Assembly (NCBI GenBank): GCA_937901285.1
Contig: CALCHI010000421.1
Span: 1 to 38,219 of the forward strand
DNA: 38,219 bases
Reading direction: 5' to 3'
From: UBA8437 sp003445035
GTDB lineage: Bacteria; Planctomycetota; Planctomycetia; Planctomycetales; Planctomycetaceae
A program made the translations under genes and the position numbers. The number at the start of each line of letters is the position of its first letter. Position 1 is the first letter of the stretch. Of the stretch, positions 8,586 to 17,581 are shown in pieces. The notes below the pieces were generated by a model. The model did not search any database and was not told the origin of the DNA. It saw only the letters and a program-made list of their open reading frames with translations.

Positions 8586-9354
8586 ATTCATCAACCCGGT
8601 CAAACAACGACTGTCCGAAGGCAAAGTCGCCTGGGGTGTGGGACTGCTCGACTGCTCGGACATGCTCACCAAGCTCTCGGTCGACACCGGGCCCGATTTT
8701 CTCTGGATCGATCTCGAACACCGCGCCTACGGGCCAAACGAGGTCCGCTGGGCGCCGATCATCTGCCGACAGGCCGGTGTGTCACCGATGATCCGGGTCC
8801 CGGGGCTGGATTCCAACTGGATCAAGAAGGCTCTGGACATCGGCGCCAGCACGATCATGGTCCCGCAGGTCGATACCGCCGATCAGGCGAAGCTGGCCGT
8901 GGAGTACTGCAAGTACCCACCCCAGGGATCTCGCGGCGTGTCACCGCTGTGGCCGATGATGATGAACGTCTCGTGGGACGATTACCTGCCGGTGGCCAAC
9001 GAGGAGACGGCGGTGGTCGTCCAGATCGAATCCCCCCTGGGACTGGAGAACGTCGACGAGATCGCCGCGGTTGAGGGCGTTGACGTGGTGTTTGCCGGTC
9101 CCCAGGACATCTCCGCTTCGATGGGAGTCATCGGACAGCCGAGACATCCCGACGTCGTCGAGATCCTGGACGGGTTCCCCGAACGGGTGGCCCAGTTCGG
9201 CAAGCCGGCCGGCATCACCGATGTCGGTTATGAACACTCGGCCAGGTGGCGAGACCGCGGCTACCGGTTCATCAACATCGGTACCGTCGTTCACCTGGGA
9301 ATCGACGGTGCCATCGAGGCGTTCGAGCAGCTGCGAGGCGGCGAGAACGGTTAG
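8578..9354 (+). CDS. HpcH/HpaI family aldolase
   Basis: This 258-residue class II (metal-dependent) aldolase probably cleaves or forms 2-keto-3-deoxy acids, releasing pyruvate. Key features are WIDLEH (base His48), IRVPG (Arg73), the metal ligand Glu151 in QIESPLG and Asp177 in GPQDISASMG, plus YPPQGSRG at 113-120. The start is read as TTG at 8578: the protein then has the family's normal length, and GGAAGG lies 9 bases before it. An in-frame start at 8431 would add 49 arginine-rich residues that merely read the zinc-ribbon gene in another frame. The substrate is not predictable; the SerA-like dehydrogenase upstream could act on the same hydroxyacid pool. Confidence 0.88.
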   Translation: MTEFINPVKQRLSEGKVAWGVGLLDCSDMLTKLSVDTGPDFLWIDLEHRAYGPNEVRWAPIICRQAGVSPMIRVPGLDSNWIKKALDIGASTIMVPQVDTADQAKLAVEYCKYPPQGSRGVSPLWPMMMNVSWDDYLPVANEETAVVVQIESPLGLENVDEIAAVEGVDVVFAGPQDISASMGVIGQPRHPDVVEILDGFPERVAQFGKPAGITDVGYEHSARWRDRGYRFINIGTVVHLGIDGAIEAFEQLRGGENG

Positions 9355-9376
9355 CGACCGTCACCGGCCGGATGTC

Positions 9377-9405
9377 TCGACCTGTTTGCAGTCGTTCACT
9401 AGGAT
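9377..9405 (+). promoter_or_regulatory. candidate promoter for lepA
   Basis: TCGACC (9377-9382) and TAGGAT (9400-9405) are 17 bases apart and lie in the 61-base gap after the aldolase gene. Transcription would start near 9412, only a few bases before the lepA ATG at 9416, giving an almost leaderless mRNA. This supports 9416 over 9404 as the start. Confidence 0.33.
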
Positions 9406-9415
9406 GCCGCCCGCC

Positions 9416-11218
<1,803 letters not shown>

Positions 11219-12565
11219 ATGTTGCGCCGCGGCAGTGCGATTCGAGGACTGCTCGAACTGATCGCCTGCACCGCGATCTCGGTGTCGCTGCTCAAGGGAT
11301 TCCTGGTCGAGGGCTTCCTGATTTCGACCGGATCGATGGCTCCGCACCTGTTGGGGTACCACAAGCACGTCGTGTGTCCCGAGTGCGGCTTCGGTTTCGC
11401 CCGTGGCACCGACATCGACAACCCGTCCAACCAGCCTCGCGTGGCCACGTGTATCAACTGCGGCCAGATGGAAATCGACGTCGCCGAGGTGCCCCGTAAC
11501 GAGGGCGACCAGTTGCTGGTGCACAAGTTGCCCTGGGTCTTCTCGGAGATCCGTCGCTGGGAGCCAATGGTCTTCCGGCGTCCCGACCGGGCCACCACCG
11601 CGTTCGTCAAGCGGGTGGTCGGACTGCCCGGTGAAACCGTCCAGCTCGTCGACGGGAACATCCACGCCAACGGCCAGATCTGCCGCAAGACACTCGCTCA
11701 GCAACGCGGCCTGGCGGTGCCGGTCTACGACGATCGATTCCGGCCACGAGCCGGCACGAGCCGATGGACCGTCGGACAGGGCTGGACCGATCAGCACCCC
11801 GCTTTCCGTTTCGCCGCGATGAACACTCGCACCAGCTGGCTGGTCTACCGACACGAGGACATCGAACAACCCGGAGTTGTCCGTGACCGGTACGCCTACA
11901 ACCCGCGAGAGCCCCGATCGAGAACGCGGACGGTCAACGAACTGCTGGTGACCTTCGAGGTGATCACCAGCGGAACGCCACCGCGGTTGACGATCGAACT
12001 CGACACCGGGCTGCACCGCGTGTCCTGGGTCCGCGATCCTGTGGCCAGGCAACAGTGGCTGGTCGTCAACGACCGCCGGATGAAATCGACCAGGCTGGTC
12101 CCCGTGGAACCCGGCCGTCGCAGGACCATGGAAATCTCGACGATCGACCGCACGCTGCGGGCCGCTGTGGACGGACGGCTGGTCCTGCCACCGCTGGCGT
12201 TGTCCAACTCGAGTCGCCGCCGAAAATCCGGTGCAGGAGAATTGCTGAAACTGGGCGCTGCAGCCGGAGATTTCGAGATCCACAACGTGCGGATCGACCG
12301 GGACGTCTTCTACCGGGACGCCGCCGGACAGCACGCCACCACCTCGCCCTGGAAACTGGGTTCGGACGAGTTCTTCATGCTGGGCGACAACAGCCCCGTC
12401 TCGCTCGACAGCCGCTCGTGGACTCGCCCGGCCGTGCCGCGACACCTGGTAATCGGACGACCGCTGCTGGTCCACCTGCCGTCTCAACAGTGGTCCATCG
12501 AATCCGGCGACGCGGCTCGGCACATCCGCATTCCCGACCTCAGACGCATTCGGTATATTCGCTGA
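11219..12565 (+). CDS. lepB: signal peptidase I, enlarged form 1
   Basis: This 448-residue protein is a type I signal peptidase, which cleaves signal peptides on the outer face of the inner membrane. One N-terminal helix (about 10-34) precedes the nucleophile Ser39 in STGSMAP. The general base is Lys131 in FVKRVVGLPGE, and box E is MLGDNS at 387-392 followed by LDSR. Between Ser39 and Lys131 there are two Cys pairs (CPEC 53-56, CINC 78-81). Between the Lys box and box E lies an insert of about 200 residues with alternating beta-like hydrophobic patterning and no family I can name. ATG directly follows the lepA stop (TAGATG). It is one of two tandem copies. Confidence 0.88.
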   Translation: MLRRGSAIRGLLELIACTAISVSLLKGFLVEGFLISTGSMAPHLLGYHKHVVCPECGFGFARGTDIDNPSNQPRVATCINCGQMEIDVAEVPRNEGDQLLVHKLPWVFSEIRRWEPMVFRRPDRATTAFVKRVVGLPGETVQLVDGNIHANGQICRKTLAQQRGLAVPVYDDRFRPRAGTSRWTVGQGWTDQHPAFRFAAMNTRTSWLVYRHEDIEQPGVVRDRYAYNPREPRSRTRTVNELLVTFEVITSGTPPRLTIELDTGLHRVSWVRDPVARQQWLVVNDRRMKSTRLVPVEPGRRRTMEISTIDRTLRAAVDGRLVLPPLALSNSSRRRKSGAGELLKLGAAAGDFEIHNVRIDRDVFYRDAAGQHATTSPWKLGSDEFFMLGDNSPVSLDSRSWTRPAVPRHLVIGRPLLVHLPSQQWSIESGDAARHIRIPDLRRIRYIR

Positions 12566-12606
12566 TTGCGACCCCCCAACCCGGAATCCTCTGCCTCCAG
12601 GCACCG

Positions 12607-14475
12607 ATGTCCCGATCCGAAGAACCAGCGAAGACCGAACAGAGGACCGGCGGCAGTGCCACGGACCTGCTGACCGGCGTCGAGCCGGAACGGACGGGGG
12701 GGTGGCGGGAGTCCATCGAGTCGTTCGCGATCGCCTTCATCCTGGCCTTCGTGTTCAAGACGTTCGAGGCCGAGGCGTTTGTCATTCCCACCGGGTCGAT
12801 GGCACCCACGCTCTACGGTCGCCACAAGCAGGTCGACTGCGAGAAATGCGGGCACGACTACGCGGTGGGTGCCAGCGAGGAACTGCAGGACGACTGGTTT
12901 CAACCGAACTACCGCATCGCGGCGTCGTTCTGCCCCAACTGCCGACACAAGAACAACATCAAGGACCTTCCGGTCTTCAAGGGCGATCGGATCCTGGTCA
13001 ACAAGTTCCCGTTCGAGTTCGGTGAACCGAATCGCTGGGATGTGACGGTGTTCAAGTACCCCGAACAACCCAATATCAACTACATCAAGCGGCTGGTCGG
13101 GTTGCCCGAGGAAACGATCGTGATCCGCCAGGGCAACCTGTATCTCCAGGCCTCCGACGGCACGCGGCAGATCCTGCGAAAGGACGACCCGCTGAAGCAG
13201 AACGTGCTGCAACTCCCGGTCTTCGACAACGACCATCCCGAAACCGAACTGCACCGCCGGGGGTGGCCGAGCCGCTGGGCCGGTGTGGACCGCAATCTCG
13301 ACGATCCCCGAGCCGTGGCCGGCTGGGCCGAATCGGCCCCCGGCTCGGGCTGGACGCAGTCCGACGACGGACGCTCGTTCTCGCTGGACTCCTCGAACAA
13401 GCTGTCCTGGCTCAGGTACCGACACTACGTGCCCGAACCCGAAACGTGGATGAGCCACGAGAAAATCGGATCGCGGCCACGGCCGCAGCTGGTCACCGAC
13501 TTCTGCGGGTACAACTCTTACGAGGGTGCCCATGGAAACGGGCTCAACGAGGACTGCTACTGGGTGGGTGACCTGACGCTGGGTTGCGAGATCACCGTCG
13601 GGCAGATCGGCGACCGAGGGCGGCTGCTGCTGGAACTGGTCGAAGGACGACGCCGTTTCCGGGCGGACTTCGACCTGGTTGCCGGAGGCGTCCGCGTGAC
13701 GGCCAAGATCGACCTGAACCGGGCGGAGGACGAGGAGGAGGAGCTGGGGCGTTCCGAGGATGTGCGGCTGGGGACCGGACAACATCGGCTCCGCTTCGCC
13801 AACGTTGATGACCGGCTCTGCCTGTGGATCGACGACGAACTGGTGCAGCTGGGCCCCGGATCATCCTACCGCCACAACGCCACCGACTTCCCCGGTCCGG
13901 GAATCGACGACCTGGTGCCGGTGGGAATTGCGGCCTCCGGAATCCAGATGGCCGTCACCCACCTGCAGTTGTTTCGAGACATCTACTACCGCAGCGAGCA
14001 CGTCGAAGATCCCTACGAGGCAGACCCCACCGGGATGAATGAAAGCAGCGACGAGGGCGGATTGATCGCCTCCCTGGACGACCCCCGCGGCTGGCACGAA
14101 CTCTACAGCCGTTCGGCCACCGAGGCGGTGTTCCGGCTGGGTCCCGACGAGTTCTTGATGCTCGGAGACAATTCCTCCAAGAGCAAGGACGGACGGCTGT
14201 GGGGAAACCGCCGCGGAGCCGCCAGGCGACACGCGGTGCCGCGGTCGGCACTGGTCGGCAAAGCCTTCTACATCTACTGGCCGCACGGCGTGCCGTTCCT
14301 CAACAACGGTCGGGGTTTCCCCGACAGCGAAAACTCGCTGTTGAAACAGATTCCGGTGTTCAACCGGTGGTTCTACCACGTCAAGCTCACCAACGAGCAA
14401 CCGACACTCTCGGACTACCCCCAGTTCCGCGTGCCCTTCTACCCCCAGTTCAAACGCATGAAACGGATCCGCTAG
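12607..14475 (+). CDS. lepB: signal peptidase I, enlarged form 2
   Basis: This 622-residue tandem paralogue is about twice the usual signal peptidase length. The helix FAIAFILAFVFKTF is followed by Ser64 in IPTGSMAP; Lys161 in YIKRLVGLPEE is the base; box E is MLGDNSS at 518-524 followed by KDGR. Cys pairs CEKC (78-81) and CPNC (109-112) lie between Ser and Lys as in form 1. The insert before box E is some 330 residues and has a beta-rich middle (LTLGCEITVGQI, FANVDDRLCLWIDDEL) suggestive of a concanavalin-like sandwich; that fold call is inference. It lies 41 bases after form 1. ATG at 12607 is used; an upstream open frame overlapping form 1 is a shadow. Confidence 0.88.
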   Translation: MSRSEEPAKTEQRTGGSATDLLTGVEPERTGGWRESIESFAIAFILAFVFKTFEAEAFVIPTGSMAPTLYGRHKQVDCEKCGHDYAVGASEELQDDWFQPNYRIAASFCPNCRHKNNIKDLPVFKGDRILVNKFPFEFGEPNRWDVTVFKYPEQPNINYIKRLVGLPEETIVIRQGNLYLQASDGTRQILRKDDPLKQNVLQLPVFDNDHPETELHRRGWPSRWAGVDRNLDDPRAVAGWAESAPGSGWTQSDDGRSFSLDSSNKLSWLRYRHYVPEPETWMSHEKIGSRPRPQLVTDFCGYNSYEGAHGNGLNEDCYWVGDLTLGCEITVGQIGDRGRLLLELVEGRRRFRADFDLVAGGVRVTAKIDLNRAEDEEEELGRSEDVRLGTGQHRLRFANVDDRLCLWIDDELVQLGPGSSYRHNATDFPGPGIDDLVPVGIAASGIQMAVTHLQLFRDIYYRSEHVEDPYEADPTGMNESSDEGGLIASLDDPRGWHELYSRSATEAVFRLGPDEFLMLGDNSSKSKDGRLWGNRRGAARRHAVPRSALVGKAFYIYWPHGVPFLNNGRGFPDSENSLLKQIPVFNRWFYHVKLTNEQPTLSDYPQFRVPFYPQFKRMKRIR

Positions 14476-14515
14476 CCGGTCATCAGCCGGATACGGGTCA
14501 GGGAGGACCCCATCA

Positions 14516-15256
14516 ATGCCACTGCTGGACTGTCGAGGACTGGTCAAGGATTACCCCGGCAAGCGGGCCGTCGACGGCGTCGACTACACCGTCGAACGTG
14601 GTGAGATCGTGGGCCTGCTGGGACCCAACGGGGCCGGAAAAACCACGTCATTCCGAATGACCTGCGGCTTGGTCACGCCCACCAAGGGGCAGGTCCTGCT
14701 GGATGGCACCGACGTCACCAACTGGCCGTTGTACCGCCGCGCCCGCATGGGGCTGGGCTACCTGCCCCAGGACGACAGCGTGTTCGGCAAGCTGACCGTC
14801 GCGCAGAACCTGCAGGTGGTGCTCGAGTACCTCGGCATCAAGCGGTCCGAACGAAAACAGAGAATCCACGAACTGCTCGACCAGTTCGGTATTGCCGACC
14901 GTCACGCCCAGATCGCCTCGACGCTCTCGGGTGGAGAACGGCGTCGTCTGGAGATCGCCCGTTGCCTGGCCAGCCGGCCCAGCCTGATCCTGCTCGACGA
15001 ACCCTTCGCCGGAGTCGATCCGGTCACGATCAACAGCATCCAGAACATCATCATCAGGCTTCGCGAGCAGGGGATCTCGATCCTGTTGACCGATCACCGC
15101 GAGCAGGAGACGCTCGGGGTGACAGACCGGGCCTACGTCATCTCCCAGGGCAAGGTGCTGGTCAGCGGAACACCGGCTAAGGTGCTGTCCGACCGCCGGG
15201 CCCAGGAGATCTACTTCGGACAGCAGGACCCGGCTGACACAAACCTCGCCGCGTGA
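14516..15256 (+). CDS. lptB: LptB-like ABC transporter ATPase
   Basis: This 246-residue cytosolic ATPase has Walker A GPNGAGKT at 36-43, Q-loop Gln85 in YLPQ, the signature LSGGE at 138-142, Walker B LILLDE at 157-162 and switch His194. The LPQ.DSVFGKLTV segment and FAGVDP match LptB, the ATPase that powers lipopolysaccharide extraction by LptFG. GGGAGG before the ATG gives a strong ribosome site. No lptF, lptG, lptA or lptC is seen in the window, so partners must be elsewhere. It follows the signal peptidases by 40 bases and may share their transcript. Another lipid ABC exporter ATPase is the main alternative. Confidence 0.87.
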   Translation: MPLLDCRGLVKDYPGKRAVDGVDYTVERGEIVGLLGPNGAGKTTSFRMTCGLVTPTKGQVLLDGTDVTNWPLYRRARMGLGYLPQDDSVFGKLTVAQNLQVVLEYLGIKRSERKQRIHELLDQFGIADRHAQIASTLSGGERRRLEIARCLASRPSLILLDEPFAGVDPVTINSIQNIIIRLREQGISILLTDHREQETLGVTDRAYVISQGKVLVSGTPAKVLSDRRAQEIYFGQQDPADTNLAA

Positions 15257-15278
15257 TCCCGGACCGGGCGGATCGACG

Positions 15279-15461
15279 TCAGAGCCAGAAGGAGAGCGTG
15301 TCGAGAACGACGAACACGATCCCCATGAAGATCATGATCGTCAGGAACATGCGACCCGCTCGCGAGAGGATTTTCGAGGGCAGCTCATAGCGGCTGGCGC
15401 TATAGATGAGACTGATCACGATCGCCAGGGGGAACAGGTACCAGGTGCTTTGGACATCCAC
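15279..15461 (-). CDS. small two-helix membrane protein
   Basis: This 60-residue protein has two hydrophobic segments (about 6-22 and 38-58) joined by a basic loop, ending in FWL. I do not recognise it. It is 23 bases downstream of the next gene on the same strand and ends 22 bases from the convergent lptB stop. The packing into the gap and the clean membrane pattern support a real gene. A basic loop between two helices suggests both ends face outward. Confidence 0.6.
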   Translation of the reverse strand: MDVQSTWYLFPLAIVISLIYSASRYELPSKILSRAGRMFLTIMIFMGIVFVVLDTLSFWL

Positions 15462-15484
15462 CGTCTCATCTCCCTCGAACGACC

Positions 15485-16423
15485 TCAGGCGGCCGGTTCC
15501 CCTTCGGCCAACTCGTCCTCGTCCTCGTCACCGTAACCGTAGGCCGGCCCCTCGAACGCGTCCCAGATCGCCAGCAGGTTCAGCAACCCGGCGATCCAGG
15601 TGAAGACCTGCGCCAGTTCGAAGCGACGTCCCAGCCGCCCGTGAATCTCTTCCAGGGCCTTGTCTTCCAGCGGAACCTGGAACCAGTCCCAGAATTGCCG
15701 GGGGACGGTCCCTTCGATCATGCCAACCCGCTCTCCGTCCCTGACATCGCAACGAACGTAGCGGAGCGAATTCGAGAACTCTCGCTGGGACTTCTCGTTG
15801 TCACGCCGCAACTCCGTGAGTGTGATCTCCCCGTGAGCAAACACTCGGGGGGTGATCGTTGGTTCGTCGAAAATCGCCAACGACACCGACTGGCCGTCAC
15901 CGAGGATGCCTTCGAGCGTCCCGGTGAAGATCCCGTCCTCTCGACGCCAACGGATTTGTCCGGTCACCTCCTGGATCGGTTCTGCCACCGAATCGACCTC
16001 GGCCTCCGGTGCAATCGACTCGGCTTTCGGGTTGTACCTGAACCGGCCGGTGAAACGGGCATCGAGTGCGTGGTCAACACCACTTCCCTTGATCCGGTCA
16101 TCCCGCAATCGACGGTCGATCTGGAATTCGCTGATCGGCGGCTGCGTGTATCTCAACGCCTGGCACCGGGCCGACAGCGCGGGCAGGCCGACCAGGACCT
16201 GCGAGTAGTACCCGATGGTGCGGTTTCCACCACCTTCCCACTTCCAATAAACGACCGTCCACTCGCTCATCGCCATGCCCGAGAAGAACATGCCGAGAAT
16301 GCCGAAGAAGTAGACCAGGGACTTGAAGATCCGTCGCTGGTACAGGTGACCGGCACCGGGAACCAGAAACGCAAGCACCGCGGCCAGCCATCGGTTCTTC
16401 AGGTCGACCTTCGGCGACGTCAT
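15485..16423 (-). CDS. membrane protein, DUF6677-like
   Basis: This 312-residue protein has two N-terminal helices (about 11-27 and 33-52) with the motif LVPGAGHLYQRR, a long soluble middle part, a helix near 277-296 (FTWIAGLLNLLAIWDAFEG) and an acidic tail. The N-terminal motif resembles TM2-type and DUF6677 proteins, where P-G-x-G-H-x-Y sits between helices. The function is unknown. The middle region has repeating beta-like patterns and could form a periplasmic domain. ATG at 16423 is used. It is likely co-transcribed with the 60-residue protein and divergent from the PAP phosphatase gene. Confidence 0.75.
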   Translation of the reverse strand: MTSPKVDLKNRWLAAVLAFLVPGAGHLYQRRIFKSLVYFFGILGMFFSGMAMSEWTVVYWKWEGGGNRTIGYYSQVLVGLPALSARCQALRYTQPPISEFQIDRRLRDDRIKGSGVDHALDARFTGRFRYNPKAESIAPEAEVDSVAEPIQEVTGQIRWRREDGIFTGTLEGILGDGQSVSLAIFDEPTITPRVFAHGEITLTELRRDNEKSQREFSNSLRYVRCDVRDGERVGMIEGTVPRQFWDWFQVPLEDKALEEIHGRLGRRFELAQVFTWIAGLLNLLAIWDAFEGPAYGYGDEDEDELAEGEPAA

Positions 16424-16582
16424 CAGATTGGAAAGCCTGTGGGCTGTGGACGGGAACGCTGGACACCAGTTGGCACCGGGGGCACATTGTAAGTCGCGCC
16501 CGAAAATGCGGCCAGCCTAACCCGAAAGCTGAAGACCGGCTTGTCCCGGCAACCAACCTCTTCCGCAAACCCGCCAATCCGC

Positions 16583-16588
16583 TATACT
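16583..16588 (+). promoter_or_regulatory. candidate -10 box for the PAP phosphatase gene
   Basis: TATACT lies 9 bases before the ATG at 16598 in the 174-base divergent gap. A transcript starting 7-9 bases after it would begin at or next to the start codon, and no Shine-Dalgarno is present, so a leaderless mRNA is possible. No good -35 box is seen at the usual spacing. Confidence 0.35.
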
Positions 16589-16597
16589 CCGCGCGCC

Positions 16598-17581
16598 ATG
16601 GAGAACGAACTGCATGCTGCGGAACTGGCCGTACGGGAGGCAATGAATCTTTGCCGCGCCGTGCAAGCCACCATCGACACCGGTGTTCTCGAAAAACGTG
16701 ACCGCAGCCCGGTCACCATCGCCGATTTCGGCAGCCAGGCCCTCGTCTGCAGATCTCTGGCAACGAACCTGCCCGGGGACCCCGTGGTCGGTGAGGAAAA
16801 CGCCAGCGTGTTGCGGCAACCCGACCAGGCCGGATTCCTCGACCGGGTCCGAAGTGAACTTGCCGCCCGAGGGGTCACGGCTGACGGAGAAACGATCTGC
16901 GACTGGATCGACCGGGGTGCTGCGACGCCGGGTGACCGCTTCTGGACGCTCGATCCGATCGACGGAACCAAGGGGTTTCTCCGGGGCGGCCAGTACGCCG
17001 TCGCGCTGGCATTGATCATCGACGGCCAGGTCGAAATCGCCGTTCTGGGATGTCCGGGGATGGGAGATGCCGACAGCGGAGGGTTGATGTTTTCGGCCGT
17101 CCGGGATGGTGGCACCCGTGTCACCCCGGCTGACAATCCGGGTGATTCGCGACCCGTGAGGGTTAGCGATTGTGGCGAGACGGTCACGGCACGTCTTTGT
17201 GAATCGGTCGAGTCGGGACACAGCTCCCACGATCGCTCGGAGGTGATCGGCGGGACACTGGGCCTTCGGGCCGAACCGGTGCGGCTGGACAGCCAGGCCA
17301 AGTACGCGACGGTGGCCGACGGCGGAGCGGAGATTTATCTGAGGTTGCCCGTCGATGCGAATTACCAGGAGAAGATCTGGGACCACGCGGCGGGGTCGCT
17401 GGTGGTCACCGAAGCCGGCGGAACGGTGACCGACACCCACGGTCAACCGCTCGACTTTTCGCTCGGACGCACCCTGTCAGCCAATTCGGGCGTGGTCGTC
17501 ACCAACGGAACCCTCCACGAACAGGTCCTGGCAGCCGTGATGGCCTCCGAAACGGACCGGGGTTCCGCCGATGGGAATTGA
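16598..17581 (+). CDS. 3'(2'),5'-bisphosphate nucleotidase (HAL2/CysQ-like PAP phosphatase)
   Basis: This 327-residue enzyme belongs to the inositol monophosphatase superfamily. It should dephosphorylate 3'-phosphoadenosine 5'-phosphate (PAP), a by-product of sulfate activation, to AMP. The metal site is visible as Asp43 (PVTIADFGSQ), the GEE at 65-67, DPIDGT at 119-124 (Asp119, Asp122) and the C-terminal WDHAAG. DGTKGFLRGGQYA and CDWIDRG are typical of the HAL2 branch rather than simple IMPases. ATG at 16598 fits the family N-terminus. The next gene overlaps it by 11 bases and encodes an SLC13-type transporter, which suggests a sulfate-linked operon. Confidence 0.9.
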   Translation: MENELHAAELAVREAMNLCRAVQATIDTGVLEKRDRSPVTIADFGSQALVCRSLATNLPGDPVVGEENASVLRQPDQAGFLDRVRSELAARGVTADGETICDWIDRGAATPGDRFWTLDPIDGTKGFLRGGQYAVALALIIDGQVEIAVLGCPGMGDADSGGLMFSAVRDGGTRVTPADNPGDSRPVRVSDCGETVTARLCESVESGHSSHDRSEVIGGTLGLRAEPVRLDSQAKYATVADGGAEIYLRLPVDANYQEKIWDHAAGSLVVTEAGGTVTDTHGQPLDFSLGRTLSANSGVVVTNGTLHEQVLAAVMASETDRGSADGN

